A stretch of 64,000 nucleotides of DNA, taken from positions 62,001 through 126,000 of the forward strand of contig JAACJM010000009.1 of the NCBI GenBank assembly GCA_013368315.1. Reading direction: 5' to 3'. A program made the position numbers and the translations under genes. Below, one piece after another: positions 1 to 12,500 of this stretch (positions are counted from its first letter, which is position 1; each line of letters starts with the position of its first letter). A model generated the notes under the pieces. That model did not search any database. It was not told where the DNA came from and worked only from the letters and a program-made list of their open reading frames with translations. The DNA comes from Tetrapyrgos nigripes. Its lineage: Eukaryota > Basidiomycota > Agaricomycetes > Agaricales > Campanellaceae.

Positions 1-45
1 GGACAGTCTTTATATGGTCTGTTTATACTCTTTATACTCTATCAT

Positions 46-531
46 CTATGTGCTGACGGCGGAGAGCAGCGTACGCTTGAGAATTTTATCAAGCTGGGTT
101 CTCAGGCGGGTGAATTGAGGTCTGAACGCAGTGGAAGTTCCCGGGGTCGGGCGCACCATATACAAGTAAGTGAGTGTCCTGTTAAAGACAAACACTAGTA
201 CTGATATTTCCATAGATCCTAGTGTCCCTTCAGTCAATGCAAAGCTGATGTTCATGCTACCAGTGCTCGTTGCCACATACACAGTATTATCGATCTTCCT
301 CTCCAATGCATGCAGTAACTGGCATATATGTACATAGCTGTCACCCTTAATTACTTGGTTGAACACGAATTCCCGGTAAATCAATGTTATTTCCTTCTTC
401 CGACATCCCCCGGAACCGCTCCATGCTTCAAGGAACTGACTGAATTGACGAGTAGCTTGAGTCAATGCCTTGAAGGTGAGCATCTTCTCATCAAGACATC
501 CGAGGTTCTGGGATAGCGGCATCAAAGCCAA
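46..531 (-). CDS. hypothetical protein, doubtful
   Basis: An open frame of 161 residues starting at the ATG at 531. The composition looks protein-like rather than low-complexity, with a basic C-terminus (LDKILKRTLLSAV) and a middle hydrophobic strand. I recognise no domain or motif. A possible intron lies near 170-215, where a GT-rich stretch and an AG acceptor occur in frame, so the true model may be spliced. The gene may also be a fragment, because it sits at the window edge. No recognised gene lies within 4.7 kb to its right. It could be a chance ORF. Confidence 0.3.
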   Translation of the reverse strand: MALMPLSQNLGCLDEKMLTFKALTQATRQFSQFLEAWSGSGGCRKKEITLIYREFVFNQVIKGDSYVHICQLLHALERKIDNTVYVATSTGSMNISFALTEGTLGSMEISVLVFVFNRTLTYLYMVRPTPGTSTAFRPQFTRLRTQLDKILKRTLLSAVST

Positions 532-3500
532 AATATCGTCACAACAGCTATATGTAGGTACTCCATTGCATCCTTTGACTCCCTCTCAGCCTAATATGTA
601 ACCGAATGAAGACTCGAATATGGAAGAATTTCGTACCCATGTATATCGTATGGTGCGTATGCTCTTACCTACGATTGTACGATAGTTCTGCTGTTGCTTC
701 TGGAATTTTCCTACCCTGCCCAAGCCAGCTTTTCTGCTTTTCATTTCGCCCAGCATGGTAGCCTACTGCGTATTGAGTATTTGTTGCTGCCCCAATATCG
801 AGCAGGGGAGCATGTACGTACTTAGGGGTCTACCGGTAAGTAAACTCCTCCCGGTGCTTATTCATTCTTATCAGGCTCGCATGGCGGGTGTAGGTGCTGG
901 CAAAAACCCTGCATATCTCTGCATGTCATTTACATACATGAGCCCATAGTTCAGCCATTGGCAGATTATGTACAAGTCTTTTCATTGAAGGCATCTGTCC
1001 TCAGCATGATAACGTCTGGAGATTACCAGCTTTCTGCTAGATCTCGCCCCTATTATGTTCCTTTAGCGTCCCTGCGTATGCGAAGTTTGCCTAGGGTCCA
1101 ATTCATTCAACTTGTTCCTTTCCACCCGCTTCCCTCGCCCCATTTGTCTTAATACGGAATTTTGTATACATATATGTCATCGTCATATACAATTCCTATG
1201 CAACCTACCCGCGTCGATTTCACTCTCAGCTTCTTCGAAGAACATCCATCGCGAAGTGGTTGTTGAACTCGGAGCTTGCCAGTGTGAGGCGAGTCAAGCT
1301 GCTACCCGAGCTAACCGCAACGACTCCCACTAGCAAAAGAGATAAATAATCCTTGAACTCTTTTTACACCTCAAGTCCCTCTGAGATCAACTCCGAGTCT
1401 TTGCTGATCATGATCCCCACACACACGCACTTAGTCCGAACCTCCGAACCTCTGATCAAATCTCCTTCTTTGATTCATGTCATCGGTCTTGCCTCCTCGG
1501 ACGTGAATATGCATGAATTCCAACCAGCCGCAGTGCCGTAATGTTACGCCATCCTACTCATATTCTTTCCCGGTATTCTATGTGAGTAAGTAGGGTACTT
1601 GGTACCCTAGGCCGTTGTGGAGATGATGAACTCGACTGTCGAACGTTGAACCCGAACCCTTGAGCGCTGGGGCATTAGCGACTGAGCCCGAATCTCAGCT
1701 CCAGATTTTGCGATCGGTCACTTACATAGTCCGTTCAACTCCCGCGCAAGTCTGGATTTCTTTACTCCAATCATTATTTTATTTCGAGCTCTCTCACCCT
1801 TCCTTACCTAGTTCCAACTTCCCTTACTCTTATTGGGTATGTATGTCGTCCTTTACTATTCATTCTAGGTCCCATGATCTCTTCCCTCGATTCTCTTTGA
1901 TAATCATCTTGATGCGAAGTTGCGAACGATGCCGCGCTCTGGTTTCAAACGTCGTATTAGTGCATGAAGAACGTCGAATCTTAATGAATTCCCAAATTCG
2001 AACGTCCCATGATCCTCGCCACTACGCATGGAAGATTGAGTAAACCATCCCGGGCCCGCGGTGGCGTGCATTTATACAGATAGGATCATAAGGTACTCTT
2101 TTTCCTCCATCATATGTATCACTGTCCCAGCCCAGCCTCTTGTCGAATTTCAAAGTGGAAGACGGGGTGGGAGGAACAATTCCAGTGCAGATGGGAGAAA
2201 ATTCCAGTGCAGGACCTGGTCGAGGACGTCATTGTTATGATCCCTACGCAGCTAGTACATATTGCACCCAAGCTTGATATGATACCTGGTGCGAGTCGGG
2301 CCCCACCTTTGTCCCTGCCTCCGTAATCCTTACTTCATGTTCCTGGCCTGGCTCAATACGATTTCCTGGAAAAAAAGTCTCCGAATTCGATAATATGCTA
2401 TAACCTTCCAAGTATCAGTCTATCAGTCTGCGCCTATGCAGTGAGTGCCTTCGGAGATACGGGCTCTGAAAGCCACATCCAAGCTTAAGCGCTTAAGAAA
2501 GTTGGGCTATTTGCTATAGTAGCCTAAGCCTTCGACAACTTCAAAGCTGTGCTTTCCTTTAAAAGCCAACAGCCAATAGCTATAGCTGTAGTAGTGCTAG
2601 TACCTCGATAATTAATTATAACTGGGTGTTGGAGTGGGTACTGTACTGTTATAGTTATGCCAATGTCCATCTATCTATCTATGTTCAATACTTCTTGTCA
2701 AAAAGGCTTTTTTGACACCGTCTTGGCAGTGGGCACCTTCAGCCTCAGCGCTGGATGTTATTACTATAGCGAGTGACGCTGAGGTGACGATACCGAATAT
2801 CGATCGTGATAGGGGCGCAAGTCAGCGCGGCGCCCTTCAACAATTCGAAGCTTGAAGAAGTTGAAAGGCTACAATACAGCCTTTTGGAGCCCTACTAGCT
2901 GGTGGACGTTATGACTCCGAGTCAGAGTGGCAACTACCTTGTTACAACTTTTGTTTTCTTTGTACTCCTCCATCATACAAGTACTACTAGTACTCACTAT
3001 GACACTTCAAATTCAGAGAGGCAGATTATAGCATGTCTAAACTGAGTTCCTTCCGCATCTATCAACCTGGACCGGTCCGGGAGTGCTACTAAACCCTTCA
3101 TAGTCACTACGTAGCGCATTAATAGTTACTAGTACATAGTGACCTTGTTCTCCACTTCAAGGTTGAGGCCTGAGGCCTGAGTTCGTACCGCATAAATCTA
3201 TGGTGATCTTCCGTCACGGTCACGGTTTTCAAGCACACTATTAGATCTCTCAAGTCCGTGCTGTGTAAATTTCATAGACACTCTGAAAAAGCCAACGCGC
3301 GTACTTAGACTCACACGCACACCGACGGAATGTCATCGTCGGTCACCTCACGTTTAGTGTCCACGAGGTAAGCAGTATTTATCTTTATCCGTCATCCTAC
3401 AAGTAACGTGCTTATCCCCTTCCACAGGTCAAATCTACAAAGGGAGTAAAAATACTAAACCCTCGGATTATCTATCACTGTGACACTGAAAGCGAGTCAA

Positions 3501-5274
3501 TCCTGCACACTGTCCGGATGTTCATACGTCCAAAATCATAATGTCCGTTCGTTCATACTATACGCACCTAGATTTCATTAATATACATACTTGCATTCTT
3601 CATATTCCGAATAAGTACCCCTATCTGCGCATTCGCAGACGCCGTTTGGACACTATGAACACTAAAACCGCCGGCACATGTACTAAAGGTGAAGAGGAAA
3701 ATCCGAAAAAAAAAAACAATAGTGATTCAGAGGGTTTGAGAATGAGTGGATATGGGACTGAAGTACTTGTGACATTGCAACTTGCGGAAGTTTTTGCCAA
3801 TGTCATTACGAGTTGTACCCGTACAGCGTACTTACTACGTAGCTACGTAGCGGGTCAGGATTACCAGATAAGTACTAGTTGGACAGTGACGCAGTCACTC
3901 TGAGGTGACGCGTGCGTACTATTAGCCGACCTCTGCGCAGGTGGCAAAAAGCTTGGCCAAAAAGTTAAAACTCCTCAAACCTCTAGGCCCAGTTGGGAAG
4001 CGGGGTCAGCACATACCCAAGAGACGCTGACGAGGTCCTCATTGCCATTTTGCAGGTCCGACGAGTTCGCCTCGCTGACCTGAGGCAAAAAAAAAAAGGC
4101 CAGGCTGAGTGTACAAGCGATATGTACGAGAGAAACAAGGCCCAAGGTACAACAGGGTCAGGAAGGGTCAGACGGGAAAAAAATTGAAGTAGAGTCTTGA
4201 CTTGCTGGCGGCGGCTGGCGGTCCTAGAGAACCAAGGTTTGAGGTAGAGTCTCGAGTTGCTGGCGGCGGCTGGCGGTCCTTGAGAATCACGGTTTGAAAC
4301 GGGAACCGTGAGTGTAACGCGCACGTTGACTTGCGGGACCCGATGACATAGGTAGACGTGTACTTGGAGGATTTATTGGAACTGGGCATGAAGACAAAGG
4401 ACGAGCCTGGAGATCTTGGTCATTTACATGAGTTACCAGGATCGGAGAGATGAGAGGACGAACAACTGAGCAAATATAAACGCATGCAAAAGAAAATCTT
4501 GTGCCCTTAGCCTCTTTCTTGGTTCTCGCGGCAACTTGCGGTACAGTACGATAAACATATGGGTGCTTTAGCCAATGAACTTGGCCATGGAATTGTCGAC
4601 TTGCTGAAACTCTGCTGCGGCTAACCGATCGAGATGCTTATCTGTCAGTCGGCACCACGTCCAGCTGAAAACTTTTGTCGTGTGTCCTCCACCCCGGCCC
4701 CGACAACAAAGTTATTGGACCGTATTAGGCGCGTAGAAGCAGCTGCGAGGGGCAGAAGGGGGGCCTAACTGCACCCGATCTTGTATGTATGTCGCAGACT
4801 GGATGTTTCAATGATGACAACATAGAGAAAGGCACAATACCGACCTTGTGCTTATCTGTTGTTGTGTTTATCTTTTTCGTGACGGAGGACTGAAGACAGC
4901 TAGGTGCTTCTATTTCGGTGCAGCAGTACTGGAGTAGGATGCCCTGGAGAGTATCGAGGTAAACGCTCATGGCAGTGTGCTCCACCATGTCCTCGGTTCC
5001 GTCCTGCCGTCGAGGCGGTGTTGTGTACTGGGTGTTTGGATGTGTCTGGGCCTGTTTGTGTGTCGTAATTGACGGTATTTCCGGGCAACCCAGAGGAACG
5101 GATGGATCTGAGATGGGGGGTGTGCCAGAAGGCGTTCTGGGAGTGTCCGAGGTCTTTGTTTTGTGTGGGAAGGACCAGCGCCGATTTGGCACAGGGGATT
5201 TGGACTTAAAGACCGATATACGGTTACAGTCGTATTAAAACCACGGAGCCATATCTCTCAGACAGCAAGCTCAC
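532..5274. other. intergenic, no recognised gene; GATA-factor upstream region at right end
   Basis: Only short, mutually inconsistent open frames are present and none shows a known motif. Small palindromes occur, for example CTTAAGCGCTTAAG at 2484-2497 and a hairpin TGTCAAAAA...TTTTTTGACA at about 2697-2718. A 55-bp direct repeat lies at 4189-4298. The last few hundred bases before 5275 must hold the promoter and 5' leader of the GATA factor; the minus-strand frame at 4725-5192 in this leader has no recognisable content. Confidence 0.6.
4189..4298. repeat. 55-bp tandem duplication (2 copies)
   Basis: Two adjacent copies begin GTAGAGTCT at 4189 and 4244, share the GC-rich core GCTGGCGGCGGCTGGCGGTC and end in GGTTTGA. 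They differ at only a few positions. The unit has no coding content that I recognise, and it lies in the distal upstream region of the GATA-factor gene. Confidence 0.75.
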
Positions 5275-6567
5275 ATGGATTCTTCGCTGTACTACTCCGA
5301 CTCGTCTGCTCCCCGCACTCCCTCGCCACACAACATCGACGACCGGCCCTACATCTACGAGCACGAGCCGTCGTGGCAAAAGGGCTCTTTGTTGCAGGAA
5401 CTCTACAACGAAGACGTCTACATCGAATCACAACATTATCCAATGATGCGCCGTGCCACCTTCCCCTATGTCCGTCAGGACGACTACGCATACACCCAGG
5501 GACCCTACGATCACCAGCTGCCAGTAGACCCGATCAAGATGGAAGACTCGTACGTGGTCCCTTCACAGCAGCACCCCTACTATCCTCCTCTCGAGTACCA
5601 CCATCTTCCTCCACCTCCTATCAACTCGTATCTCGGGCCCCATCCAGGTCTGCCCATCCAGCACACCGACGACGCCGCCTCCAAGGAAACCCAGTATCTC
5701 CGGCGCCGCTGCTTCAATTGCCACACCACAGAGCCGCCGTCATGGCGCCGCTCTACCTTGAACCCTGGCAAAATCGTTTGCAACAAGTGTGGTCTCTACG
5801 AACGTACCCATCTTCGTCCTCGTCCTCTCCGCTTTGACGAGCTTCGCGCTGGCAACAAGGCCCGAAAAGCCTCGAAAGCTGCTGCTGCCGCTGCTGGCGG
5901 TTCCACGTCTCCTCCTCCCAAGAGCCCGTCTGTCAAAAAGGAACCGCGGGAAGGCACGCTCGCGCGTCGATCTTCTGTTTCGAGCACTTCCTCAGCCTCT
6001 GCCGGCGGCAGTGACTGGGACGACAGTGCCTCCATCTATTCCAATGGCTCAGCGCCTGCTACCTCATACAACTCTCCGAGCCTGTCACCTTCCTTCTCCC
6101 TTCCTTCCGATGACCGTCAATCCCTTTCTCCTCCGCTCTCTTCTGCCGGTTCATCCATCCGTCTTCCCAATGCTCCTCTGAGCGACATCGCTTCATACCA
6201 TGGCTCACCGGCGATGCACGCAAACTCTCTTCCCTCACCAGGTCCTTCTCCCCTGGGCCTCTCCATGTCCCTTTCACCCGACCTTGCCGCTCTTCCTCCA
6301 CCTCATTCGTCTTCTTTCTTGGCTAACCCTAGCCCCAGGATGAAGTCGCACACAATCAGCGGTGGTTCGCCCTACGAAAACGGAGGATTCCTCAGTCCCA
6401 GCCCTTGTGAGGGGCTCGGAATGAGGTCGAGAGGTGCTAGCATCTCTGGTCTCTCGCTCTCCTCTTCTCCATCTGAACTTGGATTAAGCCCCAGTGGCTC
6501 CATATTAGAAGAACCAGTTTCCAACTGGGTCGAAACGTCGATGTTGAAGGAGGAGGTCGTTGCATGA
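5275..6567 (+). CDS. GATA-type zinc-finger transcription factor
   Basis: This single exon encodes 430 residues. One zinc finger lies near residues 144-171: CFNC, 19 intervening residues including the PPSWRR core, then CNKC followed by GLYERTHLRPRP. The Trp-Arg-Arg core and the basic tail after the last Cys are the DNA-binding hallmarks of GATA factors, which bind (A/T)GATA(A/G) sites in the nucleus. The loop is two residues longer than the common 17. Residues 200-410 are Ser/Pro-rich and low-complexity, as expected of regulatory regions. The finger resembles the basidiomycete Gat1 type, which in Schizophyllum affects fruiting-body formation; that link is from memory and is an inference. The start is the first ATG in frame, with no intron needed. 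Confidence 0.9.
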   Translation: MDSSLYYSDSSAPRTPSPHNIDDRPYIYEHEPSWQKGSLLQELYNEDVYIESQHYPMMRRATFPYVRQDDYAYTQGPYDHQLPVDPIKMEDSYVVPSQQHPYYPPLEYHHLPPPPINSYLGPHPGLPIQHTDDAASKETQYLRRRCFNCHTTEPPSWRRSTLNPGKIVCNKCGLYERTHLRPRPLRFDELRAGNKARKASKAAAAAAGGSTSPPPKSPSVKKEPREGTLARRSSVSSTSSASAGGSDWDDSASIYSNGSAPATSYNSPSLSPSFSLPSDDRQSLSPPLSSAGSSIRLPNAPLSDIASYHGSPAMHANSLPSPGPSPLGLSMSLSPDLAALPPPHSSSFLANPSPRMKSHTISGGSPYENGGFLSPSPCEGLGMRSRGASISGLSLSSSPSELGLSPSGSILEEPVSNWVETSMLKEEVVA

Positions 6568-9500
6568 TTGAAGGCAACCCCGAAACTCATCTCTGCTTTG
6601 AAACTGGATATCGCATGACGCTTGATGCGCGGAACACTTTTCCTGTCTTTTATTCTTGCTTGTTTCGTTTCTGTCGTCAATTTACCCCGTTCAAAGAACT
6701 GTTACCCCCCCAGAATTCCGATACCATTTGTGTTCTACTGCATACAGCTATTTATCCCTTCTCGAGCCAAGAAAAAGAAGCCCTGTCTTCCTGTATACAC
6801 ATGCGCACTTATATTTATTTTTTTATCTATGGTTTTGGTTTTCCCGGTCATCTCATCTCGTATCCTCCTTCCCGAAATGCGCCACCACCGTCTTCCCGCG
6901 TCTCCTACCTCCCAAAACACCTTTATCTTCTCTGTGAAATATTTACTGCGTCAGGACACTATACTCCGACCCTCTTACCCTCCTTTACTTCAGCTTCGTT
7001 GTATATATTTTCTTTCTTCCGCCGCTTTATTGTGTAGTTAGTATATGTATGTATGTTATTTGTTTATCTTATGTACATCTCTTCTGCCCTCCTTCTAGCC
7101 GTCGTCTTCGTTCTTTGTCGTTTGTTCTTTTTGTTTTCTTACTCTCTTTCTCTCTCTCACTCTCTCCTCTCTGTACTCCCTATCATTATCACCAGGTTCG
7201 GCTCACAGAAATGTATAACTATAACTTTATACGGGTTCCTACATACAGTACGTACGTACCTTCATAGCATCTTAGCATTCGCAATAGCAAAAAGAATGGA
7301 ATGAATACATATACAGGACCGTTAGACGTGTACTTGCAACTGCTTTTTCCGACTGAGGTGATTCATCATTCAGCCAAACAATCTTTGTATGATGAACTAC
7401 TGCGCAGGCTCAAGGTTGCAATTGTCTGCACTCGTACCCGCGTCTGTGACGGCCACCTTCGACGCCACGGCCCGTACGGCCTCAGGATTCATCGGCTAAT
7501 TCCTCCTCGGGTTACATTCATTAGTCAACGGTTGGTCTTCCAAGAATATCCTTGAACAGTCAATGACCCCCGTATCATAGCCGCGACATAGCCTGCCATA
7601 GCCCACCACTACCACAACTCAGCTTTCCATTTTTTACCAGGGGCTTTCGCACTGGTAATGGCGATGTAACATGTCCAGGGGTTGCTCAATAATATTGCGT
7701 CATGTATCATGCGGACGTGCCAGGTGTACAGTTACTGGTGCCCTGGGTCAGCGTACTCACTTATTACTTATCTTATAATATATTACTCCAGTCAACTCCC
7801 TCATAACTCACACATAACCCATACATTTGGGGAGACCCCAAATCGTATGGATAGTGTGTGTTTCCGCGGGTCGACTTCAGAGAGTATGGGTTCCAGAGAA
7901 CGGTGATTTCAATATAAAAGGGCGATTCCGTCGCGGTTTTTTCATCCAGGAGAGTATGATTTATGGGAGAGTACGGGTTTCTAGGGTATTGGGTAGTCTC
8001 TCGTAGACAGACAATATGACGATCACAGAAGTGTATTGGGTTAGGAGGGAGTCGACTTTGACTGTATTACTATTACACTAGTACCTCAACTTGAGTCGCG
8101 CCGCCGTACCATACACGATTGGTACACACACGGACGACGTCGGCTGAATACTATATCCCTCATATTACTTGCGACGTGCGCCTACTTTTTTTGAAATTTA
8201 AATTGAATCTCTATCCTCATTTTCCTGGTCAATTCAACCCGCCGCAAGCCTAAGAACAGGGAAGATGTGAAAAAAAATCGTAGCATATGCATGGAACAAT
8301 AGCATGTGGTACGGTCCTGACTAGATATGTACTATTTACCTGAGACCTTTCAGAGTTCAGGACCATCCCTGATCGTCGGACGCCCTGAGCAGCTGAGCAG
8401 CGAACTGGTCAAACGATGAACGTAGAACCATTGATTTAATGCCGGCGCCAGAGTTTGGCACGCCTTGGAAGTTGGGGAGGTCCAATGTACCCCACGGCCG
8501 ACTCACGCATGAGGCATTGAAGCTATTGGGTCTGGGGGGGCCCTCGTACAGTAGACGTTCAAGATAAGATTGAGTATGCTTACCACAATATCATGATGGG
8601 TACGCTTCGAAGGTCGTCATGACTCATGCACTCAATAATGGATGACTTCCCGTAAGGATTAATTCCCTGAGCTCTGGCAAATAATGCTGGAGGGACTGAT
8701 AGCCGAGCAGAGGAAATTTCAAAAGACATTAAAAATTGTGCTTTAGAACGGTTTAGGGGAGGGTCCGGACCCCTCCCTAGATGCTTTTTGCTGGAATAAA
8801 CCTCGCTTAGCCGGAGTTATCAGTCCTTCCGCTGATCGCTGAGGGCCTTCGGCCAGGAAATTGCAGTTCGCAATTAATTCTGAGCTTACGGGAAGTCATC
8901 CAATGGCAACTGGGCCATAGGTGGCTGAACGATTTTATTTTTACACGTATCTCGATGAACTTGAACGCCAAGAGCCAGGGTGTGCCGAATTGTGGAGGCT
9001 CAGAACTGCGCATGCTCAGAAGGGCTCAGGTTACGCGTCCTCGGACGCGTACGGATAAACGGGAATTTTTGGAAATTTTAGCGCGATAGCCTCGAGGCAT
9101 GAGGCAAAAGATTTGACTTGGCAAGGACTGACGTTTAGGCAATACTCTGAACCAGCCTAGGTAGGGGGGCCAATCTGGGCCAATGTGTTTTACTTACCAG
9201 AAACAGGCCATGGCCGCCTCATGACAGCTCCTGAGGAGGGTTCGGGACGACGGGACGTAGTACGTCGGAAGCAAGCCGATTTTTCAAGAGTTTAGCCTTT
9301 TTAGGTGGGCCTGTCTGCCACCTCACGGGTCCCTATCTTGTCTTATCCTGGTCTTGCCCTATCTTGGGTCAATGTCTCGTAGCTTTCTTGGTTTTTCACT
9401 TTTCTGGCAATGCGACGAAGGAAAATACCCTATTTATTAATAGATACTCGTTCTGTAAGCACTCTAACCTGCTGGAGAGTTGATACGACATCATAAGTAA

Positions 9501-12500
9501 GTAACCCATGATCGTGAAAGCTGAGAATTGACAAATTGGGGTTTCTGCTCGAGCTTCACCTTTTCAGAGACCCTCACATTTCTGAGGGGTCGATCTATGA
9601 TCCGTTCAACTAATCCCGTCGATTGCGCCGATCCCGACGCTAAACCGGCGGCAAGTACGCAACTTATTTCCAATCTACAAATTTTCCAAACGATCTCGTC
9701 CAATTTGTCTTATGGATTAGAGAAATGCAAGGGGCCAAAGGGGACCAAATGGATACGGAAGTATCTCCACAGATTATCCACGGCTGCAAAATTCGACGGA
9801 AGTAACTATATGATAATATGCATATGTAGGCAAATTTGCTGTGGCGTTCGGTGAACTCGGTGCGTAGTCTTGTGCCAACAGTTCTGGCAGCGCCAAGGTT
9901 GGCAGAGAATGACTGGACTCACAGTTGGTGATACGATGTTCTCAATGGCCAGACGAGGTAAGCTCACTGATGACCAGTAGCCAACCACAGTGCCATTTCC
10001 GTTGGGACGCACTTCAACCGAAAAGGAGAGTCTTGCAATTACGTCGAGGGGAATTGGGTGTGCTAATTATGAGTGAATTATAGTGTAAACGTATCGTTTC
10101 TCATGTTTCTGAGCACTAGTCTTGCGTCGTCATGCCATTCAATGTGTTCAATATTCGATTTCGAAGACCTACAGAAGAACGTTTCTGTCCGAAGGTTCCC
10201 GAACTCTAATGTCTCTCAGGAGTCTCTTGAAATGCATAGATTGCGCACATTGAAGACTGTTTCAGGTCAAGGCAAGGCAAGTCAGCAAAAGAGTTTAGCC
10301 CGTATGAAAGACAACTATGGTCCGGTCCAAGAAGTACATTAACTGGTTCATGTTTGTCTTGCTGTGTCGCCAATCATCCTCTATTCGGCCGTCGCCACCA
10401 TCTTATCTTTGGGTTGATCAGTGTAAGAGGTCGTTATAGGGGTTAGCATTTACAGAGACCGAAGCACCGTGTATGGGATTGCGTTATGTTGCGTTATGCT
10501 TTACAATTGACGAGCTTGAAGGTCAGAAGATACCATTAGCTTGCCTCGAGGCATGTCAGCGATAGCTCCGCAGAGTAGCCTCATAGCGGGATGGTAGGGA
10601 AGGTGTTAAGATAGATGTGTACCAGTGCACTTGTCATCAGTGCTAGTCCATCGAGGTATAGGTTCACCGCACATCAATGGCTCCAGATGTGGACCAAACA
10701 AGTTTCAGGTCTTGAAATGAGGGTCTGGGCCAATCTTTCTGACACCTAGCACACAGGGTCCTAAAGAAACCATAGCAAGATTCGTTGTTGACTCCGATTT
10801 TCTTGGAACAATGGACCGGGTCAGGAGACTCAGGGGTGAGGTACGGAAAATGAGCGAGATCTTGTATTGTCTGTCCCGTTGCTATCAAACATGTAATTCC
10901 ATGAAGCAGCAACTACTCCAGTGGCGACGACAGCTAAGCTCAAGCAAGAAATGAAGTGAGCGAAATGAGTACTTGAGGTAGAGCAGAGTAGTGTTCAAGG
11001 TAAGTACGAGACCAGGACTCCTTTACGGGCATATAGGGCCGAGATAGACAGGTCAATTGCTGAATAAATTTCATGGTTGCCTAGAAGAATGAGGAATTGG
11101 AAGTCAGCGTCAACGCCAGAACTTAGAGAACCGTGTTCTTGCCATTCAACCAACCCGGATTCATATGGATTCACTCAATTTCGTTCACCTACTCGAAGAC
11201 GCCGGTGTCAATTGTTTGATACTCAAGCGCACGCAGCCTGCAGAGCAAGCCAAAGAAGTCGTCTTTGCTCAGCAACTTTCCAGCTTGATTTGTTGAGAAA
11301 CGACGTTCGAATTTGATGTAGGGGTCAGTAAAATCCTTTTTCTGACCTTGTAGGAGAGTGGTGGACGCATACACCGAAGCAGAGCTGAAGCTAGTTGGAA
11401 GCTAGCACTTGGGTTAGAAGAGGAACTGACGGACGCGTCATTGCGACCGTGACCCGCATCAACTTTCAAGCACGTGAAGAGTGCTTTTTTTACGAACCAC
11501 CAATGTTGACTGCAAGTACAAGCTGCCAAGGTCGAAGCTGAAGTGCTGAAACGTTGAGTTCTTGCTGGAGCCATGCAACATTTCTAACCGAAGAGGCTTT
11601 ATCAATGAGATCGTCAAATCTGTGTCCGTCTTGTTCCCTGTTCCCAGCCCGGGTAGTAGCTCCTCCTCTTCCTCCACCCTTTCTCCCATGTCTAGACTTC
11701 CAAGTGACTCAAAAGCTCAACTAACGCTGTTTCCCCAGCCTTTTTACGAGGACAAAGTCCGGTATCATACGTATTGACCCCACATCTTCAAAAAGCTTCC
11801 AGTAGTACGATGTCTGCCAGACCAAGCGGCGCCTCTGGAGTCTGGGGCAAGTCTATAACGATATCTGAGTCTGGCAGTGGTATGCTTACAAGATCCTCAG
11901 GCTACTGTACCACTCCTCGTGAGTGTAAAACCGATTTCGAAGTGCCGAGACTAGTGATACTTCCTTCTTCCTTAGCATCTTTGCGCGACTTCCCCGTTTC
12001 CACCTGAAAGTCGCTTTGGGAAGAAGAAGAGCGCCAGCGTGGATCTATCTACTAACAAGAAGAACACGAGTTGGTCGGTCTCTGAATCCTTTGTCAAGGA
12101 AGTAATAAGGGGCACAATAATTCGGTATTCGGTATTTTCTTCATTATCCGACCATGCAGGTTTACAACATAGCTGCGACATGGGAAAGTTTCATCTTCGT
12201 ATCGGCCTGCCTGGCGTCTACACCGTCAATAATGTGTCTGGTGATGTCCGTGGAGAATACTTGCCGTTCTTTGTTTCGCTCAAATACAGTGGCCATCGAC
12301 TTCTCACTTGCTGTTGTTCCGAGTAACACGAATCACCTCCAGATTTGGCAAGCACAGCTCTCCAAATGAAATCTGGTGTCTGAATCAAAGTTTACCCAGT
12401 GCGAGTGGTCCAAGTACTAACTTCTTTTACTGTGCTGTTTTTAGCTATTGAATGACTTTTTGCGGGCCTTGTCGAAGCCGCTATAGCCGTCCTGGAGTCA

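Noticed and set aside
5163..5837. A 224-residue plus-strand open frame overlapping the GATA gene
   Set aside because: Frame-shifted reading of the GATA-factor exon; rich in Pro/Ser/Arg from its codons and with no motif.
6564..7304. Several overlapping frames after the GATA gene (157, 139 and 93 residues)
   Set aside because: Pyrimidine-rich 3' region; all three frames are open only because of low stop-codon content, and none has recognisable features.
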